Shown here: piece by piece, positions 20,801 to 31,516 of the stretch
Layout: each line of letters opens with the position of its first letter
Numbering within the stretch: the stretch's first letter is position 1
Assembly (NCBI GenBank): GCA_002099365.1
Contig: MSED01000001.1
Span: forward strand, 2,790,001-2,854,000
DNA from: Phialophora verrucosa
Lineage: Eukaryota; Ascomycota; Eurotiomycetes; Chaetothyriales; Herpotrichiellaceae
Length of the DNA stretch: 64,000 nucleotides
Reading direction: 5' to 3'
The notes under the pieces: model-generated
The model's input: the letters and a program-made list of their open reading frames with translations, nothing else
Told to the model about the DNA's origin: nothing
Databases searched by the model: none
Translations under genes and position numbers: made by a program

Positions 20801-23089
20801 AATGTGCTAGGCCACGAAGAGCCTTCCGCAGATATGTCGCGTTCCAAAACCGGCTCCAGAAGCCGGAAGCCTGATGGACTTTCCATTCAGACGGGCCATG
20901 TCTCTAGCCAAGAATTTCTGCCAGCTGAAAGCTATGGCGAATCGATAAGCCGGCCTGCAACAACCGGGTCATACTCCAATACTCAACTTGATATCACGGG
21001 TGACCTGACAAGCCCGCCGACCACTGGTCAAAGCTATCGGAGTGCGAAAAGCCCCATGGTAACGGGTCGAAGTATTGATCAATATATCAGCAGTCTAGAG
21101 CAGGCCCAGTACTATTCAAAACATGCTCGAGCGCGTGGGTACAGCAGTACAAGCAAGCAATCTAGAGATGACCTGTCCGAGCGGAAGAAAGGCAGAGAAG
21201 AGGAGAGAGACCCGCGACGAGCGATCCCAGCTGGCAAACGTTCACCCTCTTCGCCCATTCCCATGTCACCAGAGGACATTCGCATGTACAGCACCAGTGT
21301 CGAGAGTTTTGAGTCTTTGTACAGCTCCAACTACTCTGGCCTCGACAGGTCAGGCACACCAGCGAGCATGTCCAAGCTGAGCCGACGCGGCTCTCAATCG
21401 ACAGCAAAAGGGGCGAAGGCTCGCAAAAGATCACAGTCTAGACAAGCCGGCACACGAAGCAAGACAGCCAGCCGACAACCAAGTCCGGATCCTGCATTGT
21501 TCTCTCCCAGAGGCCGCAGCTCCTCCCGCAAGGACAACCTAGGGCATCGGTCTCCGTCATCCCCTCGACCCATGGTACCGTCTGAAGAAGACCGGCAGAG
21601 CCGCTTCGATCAAGATTCGGCGTTGAGGCTTGTATCTCGCGACCGACACCGGCTGCACCGGAGCACTAGTCGCCAGCCTGCACGCAGCACAAGTGCACGA
21701 CGGGACCGCTCACCAGATCGGCGAAGAGTGCGTGCACGATCTCGCAGCCGCCCAACAGAAGAAGCCACGACGAGTTTGAGTCGCAAGCCAAGCCGAAATG
21801 AACGTCATGGACGCAATCGGCGACCTAGCGATGCAACATATGATCGGAGTGCCCATCCGGATGACCCCGAAGACAGCATGCCCAGCGACGTCCTCCCGAA
21901 TCACGATGTGGTTTCCAGATCTGCCAGTCAACCTCAATTCGCTCTTGAGCGAGGCCGTGGTCGTCAGACGCCAGCAGAACAGCTTGAAGCCCGCCGACTA
22001 TCGCTAACTCGTCGTCCCTCTGTCCCCAATGTTCCGCCACCTATGCAGACTTCATCACACGAAAAGTCTGCTTCGGCAGGCAATGTAACGGCCCCGTTTG
22101 CGACATCGTACACTGATGATGGACCAATGCTCAACTCGCCTGCGAATGACTCTCTAGCACCAGAAGTGACTGGCCTGGGGGTCGTCACTGGGAGACCCAC
22201 AACGCCTCGAGCCATGCATGTCGACTCCGCCATCCCCGAAGACGAAGCTGGATCTGGACTCGACACGAACGGGGCACAACTGCTTACGAGTGATGTGTAT
22301 CGCCCGCCTACACGAGGAGAAGATGTAAGCCGACCCGGCTCCGCACGGCCCCCAGCATCCCTCGAATTCCTGACCCAAATCCCCAAGCACCCAGCCTACG
22401 ATCGTCGCATCGCAGGCAGTAGGTCAAGTAGCAAGGGAGCTGAAGCTCGCGCCAGCTCACTTAGTAGAGCCACATCTCGAGATCGAGTCGCCCGGGTGTC
22501 TCCACGGGAGAACCCCATGGCATCTCCGCCCATCAGCGAGAGCGAGGCAGTCGTCTATGCCAGTCCAGTGCCGGCACAGCGACCCAATCCGCCTATCCTG
22601 CCTGAATTGCAGCATCTTGTAGAACCACTTCCTCCACCGCCTCCTCCGCCTCCTCCGCCTCCGCCTGCACCTGCGTCAAAGATGCCTATGTTCATGACGA
22701 GTCCCAACTTATCCAACCTTCGTGGCTTCGAGAGCGTCGACGCAGCGAATGTGGCGCTGCCCATGTCGGCCATCGCCACGAAAACCACCTTTTTGAGAGA
22801 TGACCCCCCAAACACCGCCAACGCCATCCCACTATCCGCAAACTCGATGTCTGGAATAGGCCACCGACGCGGACGAAGCGGGAATGACAATCAAAGCGGT
22901 GGGGCTAGCTCGGGCGGCCAATTGTTCAGCAAATTGAGGAACTTCACAGGACGCAACAGAAGCCCTTCTCGAGGCAGGAAGGGTGGCGACGATAATCAGG
23001 CAATGAGTCCGCGAATGGGAGGAATCGGGGAGAACGCGCAGCCTGCGCCATACGAGAGTATCCCAAGTGCTATGATGGGGAACGCGTGA
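17870..23089 (+). CDS. large WD40 protein, Gemin5-like architecture, 1705 aa
   Basis: Exons 17870-18275, 18326-18449 and 18502-23089; introns of 50 and 52 nt in phases 1 and 2 join cleanly. Residues about 25-370 are WD40-like strands (LVVTYDVGQTAIVWDLFTGD; DGDLRVWSV; KTWAWDVRT). Residues about 505-675 are an alpha-helical block (LRRQMLSVVFGWEEDIQDLI, SKGDIHAAATLMIALGDRSD, EAVLLTCLVTPDDWQRQSYL, SLAIRCFSCTG). That order, beta-propeller then TPR-like helices, resembles Gemin5. The rest is Ser/Arg/Pro-rich and likely disordered, with RS-like stretches at about 1050-1200 and an uninterrupted run of 13 prolines near 1555. Conserved relatives exist in Pezizomycotina; an RNA- or RNP-linked role is inferred only from architecture. 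Confidence 0.85.
22626..22665 (+). repeat. CCN triplet microsatellite coding polyproline
   Basis: Repeated cctccgcct-type triplets encode 13 consecutive prolines in the WD40 protein's disordered tail. Synonymous codons alternate (cca, cct, ccg), so the tract is impure. A matching glycine-rich frame on the opposite strand is only its shadow. Confidence 0.8.
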
Positions 23090-23972
23090 ATCTGCAGATG
23101 TGGTGATTAATATTGTTGTTGTTATTGCTGTTGATCGGTTTGTGAAATGAAGCGATGGTTTAAAGCGAGAAGACAGAAGAGAGCGAAGACTGATGGATGG
23201 CTCGCGAGGGCTCAAAAGCAAGCATGCACTGTCTGAACGACATGTATTCAATTCTCGACGATCCTTGCTGATGAGCGACTGATATGTTTGGAGCGATGGC
23301 CTCTGCGAGCGATGTTGCTGGTTTGGGACGGGAAGGGGGTGTTGGAATTTGGAATTTGGGTAATAGTGATGGGAAGTGAGACGGTGGAGGACACCAGGCA
23401 CCACGAGTCAATAGCAGCTTTACAGCACAATCCAAGTGTCCTTGTGCCCTGGTCCTGCAATCTGCCATGTTCTCTCACTACTCGTAATCCTGGCTTGAGG
23501 CAAGTCGAAATGGACTGGCAAGCAAGCAGGTAAGTAACTAAGCACGTGAGCATGTAAGTCAGGATCCTGGCGAGGCAGGACTGGAACTGTCAGTCACGGT
23601 AAATAATGCAATTCAACACGGTAGTGGCAGAAGAGAGGAATCCGACCTCCCCAAAGTCCATTTCCGTCTCCGGACCTAAGTATCCCGCTATCCTACTTAA
23701 CCTAAGCGATAACTAAGCTATTCTAAGCTATGGTTGTACGGTCCATTGGCGGCTAAAGGGTTGGGAAAGCTGCTCGTTGCTCGTAGGCAGCTCTGCAACC
23801 ATCAGCTCTGTGATTGAAACACTACTTGCAGATGCCAAGAGATGTTGAGACAGCACGTGAAGGTGTTTTAGACTTGCTAGGATTACTAGCCTGGTCTTAG
23901 GCCTGGAAAGATATATCTGGAGGTAGTAATTGGGCATCGTCCCGAGCCCTCCTCAAATCTACCGTGTCCTCC
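23090..23972. other. intergenic between WD40 gene and HET gene
   Basis: About 880 bp. The first part is probably 3' UTR. Near 23690-23730 there is a small AT-rich cluster with repeated taagctat/taagcgat words. No gene or tRNA is seen. Confidence 0.45.
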
Positions 23973-26473
23973 ATGGATCACGCACCCTCAAACCGGCGAT
24001 CACGCTTCGCCGAGATGGGATCACAAGCTGCAGTAGTCGCATCTTTTTGGCTGATAAAGCAGGTGACACGGATGACTCTCGATTGGATCAAAAGGCCACG
24101 ACGTCGAACCGGCGATTCAGCACAACTTGAAGGATCGAGCTTACCCACGACGCCTTCAACAACTCCCACAACTCCCACAACCCTAATCACTCGCGCAACC
24201 AACGATTGGGCTCTATCTCAATCCACGGATTCCATACCTGAGGTGCATTGCGATTGGTCCAGCGCTTCCTGGCAAGCACTTCTGCAGGAAACGCCGCGGT
24301 CATCCCCGTGCTGGACGACTGCCGATCTCTGCCAACAATGCACGTCCATCAATTTCGATATTCCACTGTCCGAGTCGTACAATATTCCTTTTGTTATGTC
24401 CGCACCTGGCAATCGTTTCGACTTGCGGTATAGTATGAAGACCTCCAAGTGCCCGGCATGCGGGTTCTTTGCCTCGATATTCTTTACGGTAGTAGAGCCC
24501 CGCCAACCAATCCCAATACTGTAGCCGAGTACAGGCTCCAAACCGCGCGTATCGCTACGGCAGCCTCCACTATTACCCAGCCTTCTGTTCCTCGTTCGAT
24601 AATGGACAATGCTGGTGCCATCACGGTGCACAATACCGATGGCATTATACCAAGCCCAGGAGAGTTATTCTACTCAACCGTCAGTGACAAAGTTATCGCA
24701 TGTGTCGCTCCCGTCTTTGATGCCTCGAAGGGCGAGCAACCGAAAGCTGTGAGTCTTCGTCAGATTGAGACAGTGTCAGTCGAATATGCATTCTTACGGG
24801 ACTGGCTTACTCATTGCCGGAACCACCACACAACCGTCTGCAAGTCGAGGTTGTCGGAGCAAGAACAACAGACGCCAGTCCTTCGTGTCATTGATTGCCA
24901 GACGAAGACTGTCATCGACGCGCCCACAGATTGCGAATTTGCGGCACTCAGTTACGTCTGGGGTTTTGCCGACGTGACCGATGCCCCCTTTACTCTACCG
25001 CCGGACCTGCCGCAGACTATCAACGATGCCATCCAAGTCGTGCTGGGGCTTCACCGTCGCTACCTCTGGGTAGACAGATACTGCATCAACCAATGTGACA
25101 AGGCCGAGCTGGCTAGCCAACTGTCAATCATGGATATCATCTACGATGCAGCTGAGGTTACCATCATTGCTGCCTGTGGGGATAGCGTTTCTTTCGGACT
25201 TCCCGGGGTAGGTCTTCCACGCAGGGTAGAGCAGCCCAGCTTACGTCTGGACGGCCGCACCTGGGTGTCAGATCTGGGAAATGTTATGAAACTGGTGCAA
25301 GGGTCGAAATGGGCCACTCGAGGGTGGACCTACCAAGAAGGACTCTTCTCAAGACGCCGCCTGATCTTTACCGAGGAGCAGGTGTATTTTGAATGCAACA
25401 ACTCGTGCTACCAGGAATCCATAGCTTTCGATTTGCATTCACTCCCTGACGACCACGGCCAGGGCGGACTTTGCGTGTTCAATGGGTCGTTCAATGGCCC
25501 CCGAAGTGACCTCGGTGAGATCATCGAAGCCTACTCCCGTAGGGGCTTGAGCTTCCCGCAAGATATTCTCAATGGCCTGGCCGGGGTCTTTCGATTCTTC
25601 GGGAGCAGGCCCTCACCTGTTCGCCAATACTGGGGTATACCCATGGACTACTATCCGGAGTCGGGCGGCCGCTGGCCAGTGGGAGATCACCCGACCAATC
25701 CACGAGATGATGAGTTTCCAGGGTATGTCGATGCCGCATTTGCTAGAGCACTATGCTGGCGCGCACAAAGTCAATCACCTCGCCGAGCGGGTTTCCCTAG
25801 CTGGTCCTGGGCTGGGTGGATGTCTCCACTCCACGACTCACGCGCCTGGGGTAATATCGGCTACTCCGTTACTAACTCTGAGGTCGAGATCTCGGTCCAA
25901 AGAGTTGATGGCACGTTCGATAGGCTAGACAAGATTCTCATCGAGAAGCTAGGGACCCCTTCTCCCTCGCTGGAATTCTACAACCCGACCCTCCGCATCA
26001 AGGCATGGGCTATCCAGTCGCGACTAAAACGCTTCCGAGGCCAGAAATATGCTGTTAGTCATCATGGGTCGATCCCTCGAGCAGCAACCTACGCCGTCTT
26101 CCCATTACGGGGTAATCGGCCCGTTCCCCGGGGGCGGCGTACAATTTACTGTCTAGTGGAGTTTTCCGCAGAAGTGGAGGGTGAGGATGAACTATTCGAT
26201 CAGGTTTATGACTGCATTATTCTGGAACCAAGAAAAATTGGCCTGATCACTAAGAGAGTTGGGGCCACCTCGGAAAGAATCGGAATAGTTGACTTCGAGT
26301 ATTGCTACTTCGATATCAAAAGGAAGGCAAAAGTGGATCAGAGAAGGCGTGAGCGGCAGAAGAAGGGAAAGACGAATAAATTGAGCTGGGGAGGGTGGAA
26401 GGAGAATCACGTAGCCGGTTTCGAGGTTTGGGACTTCTTACAACGCTATAGACAGACTATCTACCTCTCATGA
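23973..26473 (+). CDS. HET-domain (heterokaryon incompatibility) protein, junction uncertain
   Basis: The HET domain is clear in the second half: CEFAALSYVWG, then LPQTINDAIQVVLGLHRRYL with WVDRYCINQ, IYDAAEVTIIAACG, and RGWTYQEGLFSRRRLIFTEE before QVYFEC. These are the three conserved HET blocks. HET proteins trigger non-self recognition and cell death after hyphal fusion. The N-terminal exon begins at ATG 23973 and includes KCPACGFF; the frame then changes at about 24485-24580. One model splices 24489-24580 (phase 0, acceptor ttacccag), giving about 802 aa. An alternative uses donor GTTCTT near 24466 and acceptor TACAG at about 24531. The region also reads as protein in both frames, so a one-base indel and a non-functional allele is possible. 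A basic C-terminal tail ends near KVDQRRRERQKKGKTNK. Confidence 0.8.
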
Positions 26474-27003
26474 CTCTGATTTACACTCCTCCCGGTATCC
26501 AGCTTTAGCCAGGACTATTCTACTGAGCTCCGTGAATGTAAATGCCGCTGCAACACGTAGTTTTGAGAAATGAACATTAAACAAACGACTTTCTGTAGCT
26601 TGCCAATTGCTGCGAGGGCGCTTTTTTCGTAACCACTTTTCTTTTCCGACATCGACATCTTTGATATTTCTCTAAGGTTCTGAAGGTAAGAACGACAGGA
26701 CAGGTCTACCTACGTAAACTTGTTTTATAACACTGAATATCACGGTCGCTAGGCAGGAGCGCACTCAACTGGTAGAGACAGCAACGGGTAGGAGGTTGGA
26801 CATCTGTATTGCAAGTTGTTGCAATGTTCCCTGCCGTGACTTATGCCACTCGTGTCCTAGCTTGCGACTGACTGCAATCCCTGCATTCGCAACCGGAAAC
26901 TGTCAAAAGGAGAGTTGGGATGGAACATCGTTCCGTCCGATTGCGCAAGGAGACGACGAAAGCGTCCTAGCCATCGCACCGCCGGGAGAACGGGATCTCC
27001 AGC
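26474..27003. other. intergenic, nothing recognised
   Basis: About 530 bp, T-rich near 26580-26660. No open frame, tRNA or repeat is supported. Confidence 0.5.
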
Positions 27004-27282
27004 ATGACCACAATGTCTGAACTAAGCGGTGTTGCATTGGTGACGGGAGCAGGTGAGCACTGGCTGGAGTTCTCGAATACTACCAGGGTCGTACACCGTT
27101 GTTTTCAAGTACTTATATCGATCTCTAGGGTCTGGAGTTGGGAGAGCCCTCGCCCTCACATACGCTCGCGCTGGCTGTCGAGCTATCACTCTTACGGAAG
27201 TTCGATGTTTCATAATCTACATGCGAGATTCTACCTTCTTGACAAATCCAAGTGCGGTGTTTATGTTTGGCAGCGGTGATCT
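27004..27282 (+). pseudogene. N-terminal fragment of a short-chain dehydrogenase (SDR)
   Basis: Exon 27004-27052 starts MTTMSELSGVALVTGAG and ends at a perfect GTGAGC donor. After a 76-nt intron (27053-27128, ending TCTCTAG) the frame resumes with SGVGRALALTYARAGCRAIT and LTEV. Joined, this is the Rossmann nucleotide-binding start of an SDR (TGAGSGVG). The frame then runs on into non-SDR sequence and stops; the NNAG motif, the catalytic Ser-Tyr-Lys and the rest of the domain are missing. The 3' end of the BVMO-like gene begins about 50 bp further on. It is therefore a truncated relic with a still intact intron, most likely left by a deletion next to the oxidative cluster. Confidence 0.7.
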
Positions 27283-27327
27283 TGATTCGTGAGAATAACT
27301 CCTGAGCATGCCACAAGTGGAAATCTG

Positions 27328-29064
27328 TCAAGAGAAATCGAAGCCATTGAAGCCGCTCTTGACCTCCTCATCGCAGTGGGCAAAGTAAGTGGAAACTCCT
27401 CCGAAGTAAAAGAGAACGTTGTCAGGTTTGCCCGGGATGTTTACCCCGACAAACCACGAGCCGGCCTGCTTTGAATACTTGGACATCAGCGTGGCGTTGA
27501 AAACATCTCTGACGTTATCGCACCACCGAATGACAGCATCGTGCTTGGCCTCCGCCCGCGTGTACATTTCCTTTGTCATCAGTGCAAGGAGCTGTCCGAT
27601 AAAGTCGGCAGTATTGTCGATAATGACTGGAATGTTGGCGAAGGGAGACTGAGGCCCAGAAATCATGAACATGTTAGGGAAGCCTTCAAGGGCGATGCCT
27701 AGGTACGTCTCCAGCCTCTTCGACCATTCTGCGGGCAAGGACCGGCCGGCTTTACTGCGAATATCTATATGCGCGAGGGCGCCTGTGACAGCGTCAAACC
27801 CAATGGCAAAGATAATGATGTCGAACTCGTACTCGGCAGAACCCGTCCGTAGACCTTTGGGTGTGATTTCCTGGATCGGATCCTGGCTGATATCCACTAA
27901 CTTGACGTTGGGTCGGTTGAAGGCCTCAAGATAGAAGTGGCCCAACGGAGGTCGTTTAGCAAGGAGAGGATACTTCGGACAGAGCAGTTCTGCTGTTTGA
28001 GGGTCTCGAACAATCGAGCGGATTTTGTTGCGGATGAACTCGGAAGCGAGGGCGTTAGACTTCTCGCTGGTCAACATGTCGTCGAATGTCTCAAAGATAT
28101 AACGAAAGCCGCCCGCTTCCCAGCCCGAGTCGAGGATTCTCAGGGCCTCTGCCTCGTCCCTAACATCATCGATGGTGCGGCCGAATTTGTCCATGGCGAA
28201 TCCAAAGACATGGCTGCGAGCTTTTGTCCAGATATTCGTGTAGTTCCTCCGAATCTCGTTCAATTCCTCGGGCATTATTAGATAATTGCGTCCCGGAAGA
28301 ACAAAGTTTGGCGTTCGTTGGAATACTGTCAGCGAAGCAGCACTATGAGCGACCACCGGGACAACCTGTATACCGGTCGCACCAGTACCGACGACAGCCA
28401 CACGCTTCCCCACGAAGTCGATGTCTTCTTTAGGCCAGGTTGAAGTTTGATACCACTGACCCTGGAAGGAGCTGAGTCCAAGGAACGGAGGATCCCGGGG
28501 AGAGGACAGGAGTCCCGCGGCAGAGATAAAATACGTGCTAGTATAAACCGCTCCTTTCTCCGTCGCCAGGACCCAGATATTTCGTGCCTCATCATAACAT
28601 GCCGATTGGACGCGGGTCCCAAATTCGATATCTTTGCGCATCTCGAATCGATCTGCAACGTGACAGAGGTAGTTGAAGACTTCTTCTTGGGGAGGATATC
28701 TCTCTTTCCACACCCATTCCGACTTCAACTCTTCGGAGAAGTTGAGAATATAGGTCCAGCTCTCACTGTCGGTCCTTGCTCCGGGGTAACGATTCCAATA
28801 CCAGGTTCCGCCAACATTGGTGCCGGCTTCAAGTACTCTTGCGGATAATCCCAGCTTGCGACACTCGTGTAACATTCGCAGACCACCAAATCCGCTTCCA
28901 ATGATGAGGACATCAAAGTCGGGCTGGCATGCATGGTCGCCATTTGCCGTTGCACGATGATGAATGTCTGTGTCATCATCGACAACCGGTTGCGCTTCGG
29001 CTGTTATTGCGCTTTTCACGCTATTCGCGATGTCGTCTATCGTTGAATGTATTGTTGCTGCCAT
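27328..29064 (-). CDS. Baeyer-Villiger-type flavin monooxygenase 1
   Basis: Single exon, 578 aa from ATG at 29064. The FAD-binding GSGFGG is at residues 56-61 with the GGTWYWNRYPG block at 85-95. The NADPH-binding GTGATGIQ is near 226-233, and SAAGLLSSP and FAIGFDAVTGAL follow. This is the cyclohexanone-monooxygenase branch of class B flavoproteins, which insert oxygen next to a carbonyl to give an ester or lactone using NADPH. The type I fingerprint at 200-211 reads FQGQWYQTSTWP: the usually conserved His is replaced by Gln, which may alter activity. It is transcribed divergently from the SDR at 29932 across an 867-bp promoter region and is part of an apparent oxidative cluster. The substrate is unknown. 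Confidence 0.92.
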   Translation of the reverse strand: MAATIHSTIDDIANSVKSAITAEAQPVVDDDTDIHHRATANGDHACQPDFDVLIIGSGFGGLRMLHECRKLGLSARVLEAGTNVGGTWYWNRYPGARTDSESWTYILNFSEELKSEWVWKERYPPQEEVFNYLCHVADRFEMRKDIEFGTRVQSACYDEARNIWVLATEKGAVYTSTYFISAAGLLSSPRDPPFLGLSSFQGQWYQTSTWPKEDIDFVGKRVAVVGTGATGIQVVPVVAHSAASLTVFQRTPNFVLPGRNYLIMPEELNEIRRNYTNIWTKARSHVFGFAMDKFGRTIDDVRDEAEALRILDSGWEAGGFRYIFETFDDMLTSEKSNALASEFIRNKIRSIVRDPQTAELLCPKYPLLAKRPPLGHFYLEAFNRPNVKLVDISQDPIQEITPKGLRTGSAEYEFDIIIFAIGFDAVTGALAHIDIRSKAGRSLPAEWSKRLETYLGIALEGFPNMFMISGPQSPFANIPVIIDNTADFIGQLLALMTKEMYTRAEAKHDAVIRWCDNVRDVFNATLMSKYSKQAGSWFVGVNIPGKPDNVLFYFGGVSTYFAHCDEEVKSGFNGFDFS

Positions 29065-29931
29065 TTTGATCTTTTGCCTGTAGCGCAAATTGCCAAGTTC
29101 TCGGGTCCAATGGAAAACAAGGCAACAAGGCAGGCAGTGCTGGAGAGTAGAAACATTTTCTCTTCTTGTCCCAAGCAGAATCCAGAGTAATCACTTCCGC
29201 CCCACGGAGGAGCCGAATGCGGAAATAGAAACTCGCGGAAAGCGGATTTGTCGTCTCCGGGAGGTTATGGCCAGGTGGTCTCTCGCCTTGCTTTCTTTCC
29301 TAACTTGGGTAGACACCATCGACCTGTTGATCATGCTCCCTTATCTGAATAATTGTGTCGTACTGTAGCACTTACCAAATCGGGCTATCTTAGTGAGGCT
29401 GAGTGTGGGGCGGTGCGGTGGTGTGACGCTCCGCATACGAGGTACTCGTACTTGTCAGATAGGTCTCTCTCTCTCTGAAGAAATTCATCACGTTCACTTC
29501 AATGATTTCCCACGTGCTTTGGTACTGATTTGGTCCTCGTCTGGATTCTCGCCTGCTGGTCTGCAAGGCTGCCAGGGACGAGATGGAATTCATATCTCCG
29601 TGCTTCCACTCCAACGAATCATAGAGAATTCCAGATTTCCGGGTCACCTGGGAGCTGATTTCTTGTAGCAAGGGTATTACCAGTGGCAATTGACGAGGCA
29701 GAAGCAGCTCTCTGAGATATCGGGAATCTAAACCCGCTAGTCCAAACGTAAGTCAAGATTCCGCTTGCTTTTTGGTCCTCCAGAGTTTTACTTCGCACAA
29801 TGGTGCTTCATCTTTTCCCACCACTGATCTTCCCGGCATTTTTCCAGTGAAATCCATTTCTCAAGGGAGTCGAGATTACTTTACTCCCTGCTCCTTGATC
29901 AGTCGACAAGCGGTACATACTCACATCCTTC
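29065..29931. promoter_or_regulatory. divergent promoter between BVMO-like 1 and SDR
   Basis: 867 bp separate the two starts. An inverted CGG triplet pair CGG-N5-CCG lies at 29205-29215, the layout bound by many dimeric Zn2Cys6 proteins such as the one encoded at 31517-34328. Such short motifs occur by chance, so this is only a candidate. A TCTCTCTCTCT tract occurs near 29464-29475. Confidence 0.35.
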
Positions 29932-30894
29932 ATGTCTTCCCTCAGCGCAATCGTGACTGGAGGCGCATCGGGCATCGGTGAGGCGGTAGCGACCAAGCTC
30001 GCCAGCCGAGGGGTCAACGTGACCATCGCAGACCTCGATGTCCAGGCTGGGGAGGCGCTCGCTAAGAAATTGTGCACCGACTTCGCAGCCGAAGCCATCT
30101 TCGTTCGAGTCGATGTGTCTAAGGAGGAAGATGTCAAAGCCATGGTGGAAGCTGCTGTCAACAAGTTTGGTCGACTAGACTTCGCCGCCAACTGTGCAGG
30201 AATCTCGGAAACCGTGTGGCACGAGGAGCAAAGCATTACAACTCAGGATTTCGACCGGTACGTTGACCCCGCTTGATTTTTTTGGATTGAGAGTCACAAT
30301 GCACCACCAGGCAAATTCCAACGCCGCTATATCCTCATACATGGGCTTGCCCGAAGGTGGGAAATGCTAATGTGAACTCTATCAACTCTTAGGGTATACT
30401 CGATCAACGCCAAGGGCGTTTGGCTGTGCCAGAAATATGAAGCCGCCCAAATGCAACGCCAGCCACCTCGTCCGATCCGCCTGTCGGGGCCTTCGTCGCA
30501 CGCTCTCCCCGGGCAGAGAGGGGCCATTGTCCACATTTCATCCGTGTGCGGCCTCATCTCCCAGGGTCTGGGCGCGTATACGCCCTCGAAACACGCCGTA
30601 CTGGGTATCACGAAGAACGGCGCAAAGTTCTACGGCAAGCACCAGATTCGCGTGAACGCTGTGTGCCCCGGGTGGGTTTACACGCCGCTCCTGAAAAAGG
30701 TCATGGGAGAGGGCGGGGTGGCTGGGACTAAGGAGACCCAGGAGAGCCCTGTCTTGGACCGGATCATGCTGGGGAGGATGTCGTTTCCGGAGGAGCAGGC
30801 GAGCGTCATCAGTTTCCTCCTGAGTGACGACAGCAGCTATATCAATGGGGCGCACGTCGTGGTCGATGGGGGCTTCACTGACATTCACCCGTGA
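29932..30894 (+). CDS. short-chain dehydrogenase/reductase (SDR), 275 aa
   Basis: Exons 29932-30257 and 30393-30894; the 135-nt intron has a GTACGT donor and a TCTTAG acceptor (phase 2). The cofactor motif TGGASGIG is at residues 9-16 and ADLDV at about 33-37, where an Asp at the end of the second strand suggests NAD preference. Further motifs are NCAG at 87-90, Ser158/159 in HISSVCG, and the catalytic pair Tyr171 and Lys175 in YTPSK. The C-terminus has VNAVCPGWVYTP and the usual GAHVVVDGGF. It is a classical SDR acting on a secondary alcohol or ketone. An unusual Pro/Arg/Ser-rich insert (about residues 131-151) precedes the Ser strand. Its position beside a BVMO-like gene suggests it supplies or consumes the ketone. 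Confidence 0.9.
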
Positions 30895-31516
30895 TACATT
30901 ACAATTTCTTGGTGTCCCAGAGCCTGCTCCAACGCCACGCGTGTCATTTGTCCCTATATAATTGCCCATCTCATGGTCTGTTCCCGGGCGCTGAATTGGC
31001 AATGGGCTAATACAGTACCCGCAAGTCTCGCCTTCGAGGCAGCGGACACGCGAAAGCTGATTTCCAGCACGCAGCGCCCGCCTACCCCAGGCCCAAAGCA
31101 TCTGAATACAGATCGCATGATACGGAATGCATCTCAGTTTTCTGGGGATTGCTCCCCAAATGCCCTCTTCGCTGTTTTCTTCTGGTATAGAAAAGACATT
31201 GTCGTGATTATAAGTATGTAACCTAACCCGCTCCGTGCTGGTGGCGGGATAAACATTATAACAGGCGACACCAAGGCCAGTGTTTTTCCTTTCGTTAGCC
31301 GCTGTAACCAGATTCCTGTTCCACGTATAAATCTGCTCTGGAGCATTTCCCCATTGTATTTGTCCGTGCCAAAATAGGAAGACAAGGCGTATTGCAGTCG
31401 CCGACAATTATGTGTGTGATTAGACCTGTGATTGTTCCCTCTGATAGACAGCTGACAAAACTTTCCACAACGTTTCATCTCTGACAATCTGCGGCGGACT
31501 CGGCTCCGCAGTAAAT
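30895..31516. other. intergenic between convergent SDR and transcription factor genes
   Basis: About 620 bp of 3' flanking DNA. No frame on either strand has protein-like character and no repeat was noted. Confidence 0.45.

Noticed and set aside
22555..22890. Gly-rich frame on the minus strand
   Set aside because: Mirror image of the polyproline tract of the WD40 protein.
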